From the NCBI RefSeq assembly GCF_030649675.1, contig NZ_JAUTDR010000018.1:791-64790 (forward strand): 64,000 nucleotides of DNA, read 5' to 3'. Below, piece after piece: positions 1-7,995 of the stretch. A program made the translations under genes and the position numbers. The stretch is from Haliea sp. E1-2-M8. Lineage in GTDB: Bacteria; Pseudomonadota; Gammaproteobacteria; Pseudomonadales; Halieaceae. Numbering within the stretch: the stretch's first letter is position 1; each line of letters begins with the position of its first letter. The notes under the pieces were generated by a model. That model had not been told where the DNA came from. It worked only from the letters and a program-made list of their open reading frames with translations, and searched no databases.

Positions 1-75
1 CAGCCCGAATGAGTATGAATCAGCAATTTTTGAAATGAAGAAAGCGGCTTAACTGGGTTGTCACAAATTGGTTGA
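1..75 (+). mobile_element. 3' end of a putative IS3-family insertion sequence
   Basis: The first 52 bases hold an open frame that enters from the left and stops at TAA (50-52), reading SPNEYESAIFEMKKAA. This resembles the extreme C-terminus of IS3-family transposases (SP-x-EYE/EFE type endings). It is followed by a short non-coding stretch with TTGGTTGACCA, which could be the right terminal repeat of the element. Only the end is visible, so the family call is an inference from a short peptide. It lies directly downstream of the integrase. Confidence 0.35.
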
Positions 76-138
76 CCACTCCACACTGCTGCGTCCTTTT
101 ATAGTGTGAGTGATCAAGCCTGCACCACGATCCGCTTG

Positions 139-1344
139 TCAGGCAAGGCAATACTGGCCCCAATCAGCCATCAGACCCCTACGCAGATCAAAGAGGTCGC
201 CACGGCGGTAGGCGCGTTCTACGGCATCACCGACCGTATGCGCCAGGCAAAGCTCGCACGCCTCCCTGGGGTAGGTAGTCTGCTCTGCGGACCAGTCTCG
301 GAATGTGGAGCGGAAGCCGTGCACGGTGACGCCATGTTCTTCCATGCGCCTCAGAACAGCTGTGAGAGACATGTCTGACAAGGGTACACGCTTCTTGCTG
401 CCAGGGAATACAAGGGGATTGTCCGTCTCCTGGGGTAGCCCGCGCAGGAGCTGCACTGCGGCGTCGCTCAACGGCACACGGTGTTCTCTGCCCGCTTTCA
501 TGCGGCTCGCCGGGATCGCCCAGACGCGTTCTTCCAGGTCTATCTCGTCCCAGGTGGCGCCTCGCACTTCTCCTGATCGAGCTGCTGTCAGTACTGCAAA
601 TTCCAGCGCTCTGGCACCCACACCCGCCCGCTTTCGCAGTGCGATCATGAAGTCAGGCAGGCTGCGATATGGGAGGGCGGGGTGGTGTTCGACAGCGGCG
701 ACTTTACGTACCGCGGGAAAAATATGGTCAAGATGGCCGCGCCACCGGGCCGGATTGTCGCCTTTCCGAAACTTGCTGACCGTAGCCCAGTTGATCACGT
801 TTTCCATCCGGCTGCGTACCCTGGACGCTGTTTCAGACTTCACGTGCCAGATGGGTTCCAGTACGGAAACGATGTGTGGGGTGTCGATCTCGTCTACCGG
901 CATGTCGCCGATTACGGGATAAACGTACGCACTGAGCGTGGCATCCCATTGGGCGGCATGCTTAGCGTTCTTCCAGCCATGCCGCTTCGACTCGATAAAA
1001 GCCTCGGCGCATTGCTTGAAGGTTCGCCGGGCCACTTCTGCGGCCTTGTCGACCTGCCGCTTTTGCTGGGCTTCCTGGATAGGGTCGACGGGGTTTTCGG
1101 GGTCGTGGACTTTGGCTACCAGGGCCCGCGCCATTTCCCTGGCCCTGGCCAATGTAACGGACCTCAGGGACCCGAGCCCCATATTGCGGCGGCTACCATC
1201 AGGCGCAACATACCTGAAGACCCAGGTGCGACTATTGCCCCGCGCGAATAGATAGAGGTTCCCACCATCGGCATGCCAGCCGTTCGGTAAAGTTTTGAGT
1301 GAAATCGGTTTCAGCTTACCCGGTGTGTGGTCTCGCTTGATCAT
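139..1344 (-). CDS. P4-type tyrosine site-specific integrase
   Basis: Full-length 401-residue phage/island integrase that cuts and rejoins DNA at an attachment site, typically the 3' end of a tRNA gene. The N-terminal part carries the DUF4102-like arm-binding region (about residues 10-90), then the core-binding domain (about 105-200). The C-terminal catalytic domain keeps Arg256 (in AARSGEVR), His342 and Arg345 (HGFR), His369 and the nucleophile Tyr379 (in ERAYRRGD), so it should be active. It is transcribed leftward from beside a tRNA-Ser-like remnant at 1513-1523, which fits an element lying to the left of the window. Confidence 0.95.
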   Translation of the reverse strand: MIKRDHTPGKLKPISLKTLPNGWHADGGNLYLFARGNSRTWVFRYVAPDGSRRNMGLGSLRSVTLARAREMARALVAKVHDPENPVDPIQEAQQKRQVDKAAEVARRTFKQCAEAFIESKRHGWKNAKHAAQWDATLSAYVYPVIGDMPVDEIDTPHIVSVLEPIWHVKSETASRVRSRMENVINWATVSKFRKGDNPARWRGHLDHIFPAVRKVAAVEHHPALPYRSLPDFMIALRKRAGVGARALEFAVLTAARSGEVRGATWDEIDLEERVWAIPASRMKAGREHRVPLSDAAVQLLRGLPQETDNPLVFPGSKKRVPLSDMSLTAVLRRMEEHGVTVHGFRSTFRDWSAEQTTYPREACELCLAHTVGDAVERAYRRGDLFDLRRGLMADWGQYCLA

Positions 1345-1358
1345 TAGCCGCCCCTCCT

Positions 1359-1379
1359 GTATACCATATTGTATACCAT
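1359..1379. promoter_or_regulatory. Paired GTATACCAT repeats upstream of the integrase
   Basis: Two copies of GTATACCAT start at 1359 and 1371, 12 bp apart, 15-35 bp upstream of the integrase start codon. The spacing and place suit an arm-type or repressor site that controls integrase expression. This is an inference from position only. Confidence 0.35.
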
Positions 1380-1512
1380 TCGAAGTGCAATGCGGTGAAA
1401 GCTCGTGAAATTATCTGGAAGCTTAGGATAAACTAACGTATTGATATAAAAGTAAAATATGAATGTTTCTGATGCTTTCTGAAACGTCTTGCCACCCGGC
1501 CCCGGCGGACGT

Positions 1513-1523
1513 CCGCTCCGCCA
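1513..1523 (+). other. tRNA-Ser 3'-end remnant, candidate attachment site
   Basis: The 11 bases CCGCTCCGCCA equal the acceptor-stem 3' end plus CCA of many gammaproteobacterial tRNA-Ser genes. A strong terminator follows 12 bases later, as is usual after a tRNA. The T-arm consensus is not present before it, so only the very end of a tRNA could be here. P4-type integrases usually target tRNA 3' ends, so this may be the outer attachment site of the element. Short matches can be chance. Confidence 0.35.
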
Positions 1524-1535
1524 AATACGAAAAAA

Positions 1536-1559
1536 GCCACCTTCGCGGTGGCTTTTTTT
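1536..1559 (+). terminator. Rho-independent terminator
   Basis: GCCACC (1536-1541) pairs with GGTGGC (1547-1552) around TTCGC and is followed by seven T. Six A precede it on the same strand, so it can also act for leftward transcription. Confidence 0.85.
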
Positions 1560-1578
1560 GTTTGCGGGAACTGAAAAA

Positions 1579-1630
1579 TGGGGTCAGGTCCCTTTTCTCA
1601 AATGGGGGCAGGTCCGCTGGACCTGTCCCC
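1579..1630. repeat. REP-like palindromic element
   Basis: The stretch begins with TGGGGTCAGGTCCC and ends in a near-perfect hairpin: 1604-1615 pairs with 1619-1630 over 12 bp (one G.T pair) around a GCT loop. The GGGGTCAGGTCC core is a well-known repetitive extragenic palindrome type in gammaproteobacteria. It lies six bases from the thiolase stop codon and may also end that transcript. Confidence 0.6.
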
Positions 1631-1636
1631 GCCTAT

Positions 1637-2869
1637 TTAGATCCGTTCGATGATGATCGCCGGCGCCATGCCGCCCGCGGCGCACATGGTTACCAGGCCG
1701 AATTGCTTGTCCTGGCGTTCCAGTTCGTCGAGCAGGGTGCCGATCAGGATGGAGCCGGTGGCGCCGATCGGATGGCCCAGGGCCATCGCACCGCCGTTGA
1801 CGTTCACCTTGTCCCGGTCGAGGTTGAGATCGCGGATGAACTTCTCGGCGACTACCGAGAACGCCTCGTTGATCTCGAACAGGTCAATATCCGACAGCTG
1901 CAGGCCGGCCTTGGCCAGCACTTTTTTCGCCGCCGGTACCGGCGCGTTCAGCATCAGCGTCGGGGAACCGCCCATGTTGCACATGGCGCGAACACGGGCG
2001 CGCGGCTGCATGTTGTGGGCCCGGGCGTAGTCGGGGGAGGCCAGCAGCAGTGCCGCGGCACCGTCGACAACGCCAGAGGAATTGCCCGCATGGTGCACAT
2101 GATTGATCTTGAGGTCCGGGAACACCTGATGCACCAGCTTGCGGAAAGTCGTGCCGGATTCGGTCAGCGGATAGTCCGCCAGAGCCTCGAACGCGGGCTT
2201 GAGCTCCGCCAGGCTGGCGAGCGTGGTGTTGGGGCGAGGAAACTCCTCGTGATCCAGCGCCAGGCTGCCGTCGAGTTTGTACACGGGAATCAGGCTGCGG
2301 GCAAAGTGGCCGTTGGCAATGGCGTGGGCGGCGCGCTGCTGCGACACCACGGCCAGGCTATCGACCGCTTCGCGATCAATGCCCTCGAGGGTGGCGATGG
2401 CGTCGGCGCAAACGCCCTGGTGGGGCTGCGGGTGCTTTTCCCGCAGGCGTAGATTGTCGCTGTCGATAAAGGGTGACTGGCTGGCATCCTGGCCGAAGGT
2501 CGACATCATCTCGCAGCCACCGCCAATAACCAGGTCTTCCATGCCGGCCATGATGGAGGCGGCGGCCATGCTCACGGAGGTGATGCCCGAGCCGCAGAAG
2601 CGGTCCAGGGTCACGCCCGAAGAGCGAACGTCGTAGCCGGCGTCCAGGGCGGCCATGCGGGCCAGGTCGGCCCCTTGCTGGCCGCGCTGGGTGCTGGTGC
2701 CGAAAATGATATCGTCGACATCCGCCGTGTTGAGCTGGTTGCGTTCCGCGAGCGCGCGCAGCACCGCTGCGGCGAGGTGTTGCGGGTGCTGGTCGGCGAG
2801 TGCGCCCTTGCCTTTCTTGCCGATACCGCGCGGGGTGCGGCAGGCGTCAATAATCCATGCTTCTGTCAT
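1637..2869 (-). CDS. Thiolase (acetyl-CoA C-acyltransferase family)
   Basis: A 410-residue thiolase expected to cleave 3-ketoacyl-CoA with CoA in beta-oxidation. All family landmarks are present: the nucleophile Cys92 (LDRFCGSG), NEAF (334-337), His366 in GGAMALGHPIGATG and the second Cys396 in CAAGG. I start at MTEAWIID, with GGAG about 8 nt upstream, rather than nine codons earlier. It follows an enoyl-CoA hydratase in the same direction with a 51-bp gap, so the two probably form a beta-oxidation pair. In steroid and terpenoid degraders such thiolases (FadA5/FadA6-like) act on side-chain or ring-derived CoA esters. The exact substrate cannot be read from the sequence. Confidence 0.93.
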   Translation of the reverse strand: MTEAWIIDACRTPRGIGKKGKGALADQHPQHLAAAVLRALAERNQLNTADVDDIIFGTSTQRGQQGADLARMAALDAGYDVRSSGVTLDRFCGSGITSVSMAAASIMAGMEDLVIGGGCEMMSTFGQDASQSPFIDSDNLRLREKHPQPHQGVCADAIATLEGIDREAVDSLAVVSQQRAAHAIANGHFARSLIPVYKLDGSLALDHEEFPRPNTTLASLAELKPAFEALADYPLTESGTTFRKLVHQVFPDLKINHVHHAGNSSGVVDGAAALLLASPDYARAHNMQPRARVRAMCNMGGSPTLMLNAPVPAAKKVLAKAGLQLSDIDLFEINEAFSVVAEKFIRDLNLDRDKVNVNGGAMALGHPIGATGSILIGTLLDELERQDKQFGLVTMCAAGGMAPAIIIERI

Positions 2870-2920
2870 GCTGTGGCTCCGATTCCAATACTTCAATAGG
2901 GGTTGGGGGTCTGTGGCCGC

Positions 2921-3688
2921 TCAGCGGCCCTTCCACTGGGGCGCGCGTTTCTCGGCAAACGCGGTGGCGCCCTCGATGGCGTCCTCGCTGGTGAAGATGG
3001 GCTGCAGCAGTACGTTCTGCCTGGCAAACATCTCGTCATTGCTCCAGTCCTGGGCACTGTCGATAACCTGCTTGCTGGCCGCTACGGCCAGCGGGCCGTT
3101 GGCGGCGATTTTCTGTGCCAGTTCTTTTGCCGCCTGCAGGGCGGTACCGGAGGGGACGACCTGGTTGATCAGGCCCAGGTCAAAGGCGCGCTGGGCGCTG
3201 ATGAAGTCGCCGGTCAGCGCCAGCTCCTTGGCGATGCGAGAGGGGATCTGCTTGGGCAGCTTGGCCAGCCCGCCGGCACCTGCGGCCAGCCCGCGCTTTA
3301 CTTCCGGGATACCGAATTTCGAATCTTCCGCGGCCACGATCAGGTCGCAGCTGATGGCAACCTCGAAGCCCCCGGCAAGGGCATAGCCTTCCACTGCGGC
3401 AATCAGCGGCTTCTTGCCGGCGTACTCACAGATACCGGCGAAGCCCCGGCCCTCAACCACGGGCAATTCGCCGGTCACAAAGGCCTTCAGGTCCATACCG
3501 GAGCAGAAGGTGCCACCGGCGCCGGTGAGAATGGCGACGCGCAGCTCCGGGTTGCTCTCGAGCGTGTCGATGGCGGCCGCAACGCCTTCAGCCAGCGCCT
3601 TGTTGGCGGCGTTCTTCGCGGCGGGGCGGTTCAGGGTAATGGTGAGAATGCCATCGGCAATTTCGGTCAGGACGGGTTGTTCAGACAT
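2921..3688 (-). CDS. Enoyl-CoA hydratase/isomerase (crotonase) family protein
   Basis: A 255-residue crotonase-fold enzyme that probably hydrates an enoyl-CoA. Both glutamates used by classical hydratases can be placed: Glu109 in AGGFEVAISCD and Glu129 in FGIPEVKRGL. The oxyanion-hole segments TFCSGMDLKAF (60-70) and GYALAGG (101-107) are also intact, so hydratase rather than only isomerase activity is likely. It is full length and lies upstream of the thiolase in the same orientation. This suggests a two-step beta-oxidation unit for CoA esters made by the rest of the cluster. Confidence 0.92.
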   Translation of the reverse strand: MSEQPVLTEIADGILTITLNRPAAKNAANKALAEGVAAAIDTLESNPELRVAILTGAGGTFCSGMDLKAFVTGELPVVEGRGFAGICEYAGKKPLIAAVEGYALAGGFEVAISCDLIVAAEDSKFGIPEVKRGLAAGAGGLAKLPKQIPSRIAKELALTGDFISAQRAFDLGLINQVVPSGTALQAAKELAQKIAANGPLAVAASKQVIDSAQDWSNDEMFARQNVLLQPIFTSEDAIEGATAFAEKRAPQWKGR

Positions 3689-3783
3689 GCGTGTACTCCA
3701 TGCATCGGGTGGGGGCGTAATTCCGCGCCCCGATGATACTGCGACTGGCGCGGAATGCGTAATCGTATTTAGGGGGGAGGGTA

Positions 3784-4218
3784 CTAGCTGCCGACGTGAT
3801 CCAGGCGGCCGCCGTAGAGCAGGGGCGTGGACACCTGCTCGGGGATGACGGTGACGATCACTCGCTCGGCGTCAGGTTCATCCAGGTCGAAGTCCCGGCC
3901 CATGCTCTTGCGGAAGAGTTTCTGGTTGAGGCTGCCGCCCGGATCGTCTGTCAGCTCTGCGTGGCCCCTGATCTCCACATAGCGGGTCGGATTTACCGGG
4001 TCCAGGACACAGATCGTGATCCGGGAATCCGCCTGCAGGTTGCGGTATTTGACGCGGCTCTTGAGCGTGCTGAAGCGGAAGGTTTCACCATCCCAGTCAA
4101 AGCCTACCGGATTGGTGGAAATGAGCTGGTCCTTCACCCGGATAGTGCTGACAAACGCAAACATGCCTTTTTCGAGAATTGCCTTGTGGCTGTCGGGAAC
4201 GGTTTTCTGTACGGCCAT
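3784..4218 (-). CDS. PPOX-class flavin/F420-type oxidoreductase-like protein
   Basis: A 144-residue split-barrel protein of the pyridoxamine-5'-phosphate-oxidase-like family, which binds FMN or F420 and often reduces or protects small substrates. The N-terminal AFVSTIRVKDQLISTNPVGF and the following beta-strands (FRFSTLKSRVKYRNL, ITICVLDPVNPTRYVEIRG) follow the family pattern. I start at MAVQKTV (4218), which has AGGAG upstream, instead of 42 codons earlier. It faces away from the flavin dehydrogenase at 4356, so the 137-bp gap between them should hold both promoters. Its substrate is unknown. Confidence 0.8.
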   Translation of the reverse strand: MAVQKTVPDSHKAILEKGMFAFVSTIRVKDQLISTNPVGFDWDGETFRFSTLKSRVKYRNLQADSRITICVLDPVNPTRYVEIRGHAELTDDPGGSLNQKLFRKSMGRDFDLDEPDAERVIVTVIPEQVSTPLLYGGRLDHVGS

Positions 4219-4355
4219 GCTGTCTACTCCTGTGCGGTGATCGTTGTCTGCAGCAGCTGCGCTGCAATGTCTGGCGGCATGAAAAAGCATTGTAATTGAA
4301 ACGTTTAATCGGCTAAAGTCTTTCCGGATAAAACCCGAGAACAAGGTCGGCTGCC

Positions 4356-5819
4356 ATGTCCAGAATCATCCCGCGCGCGCAGGTAGAGTCTTTCACCGGC
4401 AGTTTCGATGCCATAGTCTGCGGCTTCGGAGGCGCCGGTGCCTGCGCCGCGCTGGAGCTGAGAGCCGCCGGCCTGGAGGTGCTGGTATTGGAACGCTTCA
4501 GCGCAGGGGGCGGCTCCACTCGCCTGTCTGCCTGTGAAATGTACCTGGGTGGGAGCGGTGGTACCAGCCTGCAGCGGGACCTGGGTATTGCGGACAGCAG
4601 TGAAAATTTCGAGCGCTACCTGTTGCAGTGCTTTGGCGCCTTTACCGACCGGGCGCGGGTAAGGGCATTCGTGGACGGGGCCGCCGGCCACTTCGACTGG
4701 CTGGAAGGGCAGGGCGTGCCCTACCGGCGCAGCCTCTTTGCCGGTCGCGACGTGGTGACGCTGACGGGTGATTCCCTGCAATACACCGGCAATGAGCGGG
4801 CCTGGCCATTTGCCGCCAGCGTCACACCGGTACCGCGGGGGCATCTACCCGAGGATGCGGGTCACGACGGTGGCAAGGTGCTGATGGATGTGCTGATGCA
4901 GCGGGTAGCGGAAGCCGGTGCCGATATTCGCTGTGACCACCGGGTGACGGCACTGATCCGGGACGACAGCGGCCGCATCTGTGGGGTTGAGGTAAAGGCG
5001 GATAACCGCCTGCAGCATATTGAGGCCCGCAGCGGCATCATTCTGGCCATGGGCGGCTTTATCATGAACGAAGAGCTGACTGCCCAGCACATTCCCCAAC
5101 TGACCGCCTTCTGCACCCGGCACGGCAACCCCGGTGACCGCGGCGACGGCATCCTGCTGGGCGTGGCCGCCGGTGGCAACGCAATCCATATGGGCCAGGC
5201 ATTCGTCGGCGTGGCGCACTACCCGCCGGCCCAGCTTACTTACGGCATTTTCGTCAACGCCCAGGGCCAGCGTTTCATCAACGAGGATGTCTACCTCGCC
5301 CGTCTCGGTGCGGCGATCGCCAACCAGACCGACATGCGCGCCTGCATGTTTATTGACAACCAATACTTCGCCCGCCCGGACTATCACCAGACCACAGAGA
5401 TTATCGCCACCGGCGACACTGTGGCGGAGGTGGAGGAGGAAGCGGGATTGCCGCCAGGGTCCCTGCAGCACACGGTGGCCTACTATAACGAGCAGGCGGC
5501 GCAGGGTGCCGACCCACTGTTTCACAAGTCGCCTGACTGGCTGGCGCCCCTGGTCACACCGCCCTACGCCCTGGTGGATTACAGCCTGCCCCAGCTGCAG
5601 CCCACCTGTTTCACGCTGGGTGGCCTGGATACCCTGCCGACCGGTGAGGTACTCACCGTTGATGGCGAGATCGTACCCGGCCTGTACGCCGCCGGCCGCA
5701 GCGCTGCCGGTATACCCCGCACCGGAGCCGGCTATGCCAGTGGCATGTCGGTGGCCGACGCCACATTCTTTGGCCGGCTCGCGGGCAGGCAGATCGCGGC
5801 GAGCGCGGGCCAGCCGTGA
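4356..5819 (+). CDS. FAD-dependent dehydrogenase of the fumarate reductase / 3-ketosteroid dehydrogenase superfamily
   Basis: A 487-residue flavoprotein. The dinucleotide-binding motif GFGGAG is at 23-28 and the acidic end of the ADP-binding fold at VLVLE (42-46). The C-terminus has the FAD-capping signature YAAGRSAAGIPRTGAGYASG, as in the fumarate-reductase/KstD superfamily. Such enzymes dehydrogenate or reduce ring C-C bonds in steroids and related ketones. Its stop overlaps the GTG start of the next gene (GTGA), so the two are translationally coupled. That neighbour is an old-yellow-enzyme-type reductase, which supports a shared redox role on an unsaturated ring. It is clearly distinct from the second such protein at 20943. 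Confidence 0.85.
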   Translation: MSRIIPRAQVESFTGSFDAIVCGFGGAGACAALELRAAGLEVLVLERFSAGGGSTRLSACEMYLGGSGGTSLQRDLGIADSSENFERYLLQCFGAFTDRARVRAFVDGAAGHFDWLEGQGVPYRRSLFAGRDVVTLTGDSLQYTGNERAWPFAASVTPVPRGHLPEDAGHDGGKVLMDVLMQRVAEAGADIRCDHRVTALIRDDSGRICGVEVKADNRLQHIEARSGIILAMGGFIMNEELTAQHIPQLTAFCTRHGNPGDRGDGILLGVAAGGNAIHMGQAFVGVAHYPPAQLTYGIFVNAQGQRFINEDVYLARLGAAIANQTDMRACMFIDNQYFARPDYHQTTEIIATGDTVAEVEEEAGLPPGSLQHTVAYYNEQAAQGADPLFHKSPDWLAPLVTPPYALVDYSLPQLQPTCFTLGGLDTLPTGEVLTVDGEIVPGLYAAGRSAAGIPRTGAGYASGMSVADATFFGRLAGRQIAASAGQP

Positions 5820-7895
5820 CTGCGCGTGGGGAAGTGCTCCTGAACCCGTTCAGCTGCCTGTTCCAGCCCCTCACTATCGGCAGCATGCAGCTGCGCAACC
5901 GTATCGCCATGTCCGCGATGACCACCAACTACGGCAGTGCCGACTTTGAGGTGACACAGCGCCTGATCGCCTTCCACGAAGCCAGGGCCCGGGGCGGAGC
6001 GGGGTTGTTAACCGTGGAGATGTGCTCGGTCGATGTTGCCCAGCGCTACCAGCCCCAGGCCCTGAGCCTCGGCGATGATCGTTTCATCGCCGGGCACCGG
6101 GAGCTGGTGCAGCGGGTACATGCGCAGGGCGCCTGCGTGCAGCCGCAGATTTCCCACCCCGGGCCGGAGTCCATGACCGACCCGGTGGGCCCATCGGTGT
6201 GCGTAGCCGCCGGTACCGGTTGGCCCTGTCGCGCACTCGCGGAGGAGGAACTGGAGCCGATCATGGAGCAGTATGCGGCGGCTGCCGTCCGCGCCAGGGA
6301 AGCGGGGTATGACGGCATCGAGCTGCATGCAGCCCATGCTTACATGCTCCTGGGCTCGTTTCTGTCGCCGCAGCGGAATCGTCGTGAGGATGGCTACGGT
6401 GGCCAAACGCTGGCGACCCGCAGCCGCCTGTTGCTGGAAACCATTGCGCGGATCAAGCGTGCGACCGGCGCGGACTTTCCCCTTACCCTGCGTATTTCCG
6501 GTCACGAAGGCAGCTTTGACGGCCGCGAGTTGACCGAAACCCAGCGCCTGGCCCCGGCACTGGTTGCCGCAGGAGTGGACTGCCTGCAGATCAGCGGTGG
6601 CGTGTCCCACGACCGCCTGGTCGGCAATATCGTCTGCGGCGCGGATACCCCGGACGGCCACAACACGGCGGTGGCCGCTGCGGTCCGGCAGGTGGTTTCG
6701 GTGCCGGTAATGGTCGTCGGCAGGCTGCACCGCCCGGAGTTGGCGGCAGAGGTTGTCAGCGAAGGACGGGCGGATGTCGTGATGTGGGCCCGCCCCCTGC
6801 TGGCGGATCCGGAGCTGCCGGAAAAGCTGCGCAGCGGACGTCGGGACCAGGTCCGGGAGTGCCTGTCCTGCCAGCACTGCATCGACTCCATGCTGCTGGC
6901 GCCCTTCGACGCCAATATGCACTGCGCGGTCAACGGCTTCAGTGGCCGCGAGAGCAGCCTGCGACCGGTGCCGGTCAACAAGCGCAAGCGGGTGGTGGTG
7001 ATCGGGGCCGGAACCGCCGGCCTGGAGGCAGCGCGGCAGTGCGCAGACAACGGCCACGAGGTGATTCTGTTGGAGCGGGGGCCGCGCAGTGGTGGCTCGC
7101 TGTTCTTCGCCGCCACCGTGCACCGCGCCAATGAGCCGCTGTTGCACTACCTGCGCGGGGAGGTGCAACGCCTGGGCGTGGACCTGCGGCTCAACACAGG
7201 CGCCAACCGGGAAAGCGTTGCGGCGCTGGCTGCGGATGCCGTGATCGTGGCGACCGGCGCCCGTGTTGCAGTAGCCGATGTGCCAGGTGCCGGGCTACCC
7301 CATGTGCTGCAGGGTCCGGCGCTGCGTCGGGTACTCGCGGGGGAGCCCGCAGCTTCAATTGGACCTGAGCCATCCTGGACAAGGCTGGCAAGGTACTTGC
7401 CAGCAGCCGTGTGGCACTGTCTGCAGCCCGGCCAGGTGCGCAGGCTGGCTTCCGCTGGGCAAACGTGTCTGCGTGGTTGGGGGCGATCTGGTAGCGCTGG
7501 AGCTGGCGGAGTTCCTGCAGCGCCTCGGGCGCCAGGTTACCCTCCTGACGAAAGCGTCAGTGCCAGCGCTGGAGGTCGGCCCCAAGCGGCGTCAGGAACA
7601 GCTGGCCCGCTTTGACAGCCTGGGCGGCCAGGTATTGGCAGAGTGTGAACTGCTGGGCATAACCGTCGCCACGGTAGAATTCTACTGCGGCGGGCGGGAG
7701 GGGCGCCTGCCCGCCGATTCCGTGGTGCTGGCGGGTACCCCGTGCGGTGATACAACCCTGGCAGATGATCTGCAGAATGTCGCCGCACAGGTGTTCAGCA
7801 TAGGCGACTGTACGGGGTCGGGGCTGATTGCCAAAGCCGTGGCCGACGCCACCCGCACTGCCTGCGCCATTGGTCAGGTGGCTGGTGAACAATGA
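5816..7895 (+). pseudogene. Old-yellow-enzyme/2,4-dienoyl-CoA-reductase-type flavoprotein, frameshifted
   Basis: The gene starts at GTG (5816) and encodes an FMN TIM-barrel (residues 1-340; HAAHAYML at 171-178). Iron-sulfur cysteines follow at 349, 352, 355 and 370 (CLSCQHC), then an FAD/NAD domain beginning GAGTAG at 398-403. The family resembles FadH/BaiC reductases of about 670 residues. Near 7435-7455 the reading frame moves by +1: the upstream frame runs on to a stop at 7615 as non-homologous sequence, while LPLGKRVCVVGGDLVALELA continues in the next frame to 7895. Rejoined it would be about 690 residues. Either the gene is broken or a base is wrong in the assembly. Confidence 0.85.
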
Positions 7896-7927
7896 CTGTG
7901 GGTCGGGTTACCAGCCCCAAATTTATA

Positions 7928-7945
7928 ACATTGTAAAAGCAATGT
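7928..7945. promoter_or_regulatory. Inverted repeat upstream of TonB receptor 1
   Basis: ACATTG (7928-7933) and CAATGT (7940-7945) form a perfect inverted repeat around six bases, about 50 bp before the receptor start. It is a candidate operator; the regulator is unknown. Confidence 0.4.
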
Positions 7946-7995
7946 GTTTATGAGATAAATGCTTTGCCCTCACCAAATATAAGAGGAATGCCGTG

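Noticed and set aside
1470-1523. Complete tRNA gene before the terminator
   Set aside because: Only the last 11 bases fit tRNA-Ser; the T-arm consensus and other arms are missing, so at most a remnant is present.
1463-2452. Plus-strand open frame of 329 codons
   Set aside because: It is antisense to the thiolase and runs across the terminator and REP element.
6008-7168. Long open frame on the minus strand, 386 codons
   Set aside because: It lies wholly inside the flavoprotein gene on the other strand, has no recognisable domain and is rich in Arg/His/Pro as expected for a GC-rich shadow frame.
7435-7455. Programmed frameshift site
   Set aside because: I see no convincing slippery heptamer or following structure, so mutation or sequence error is more likely.
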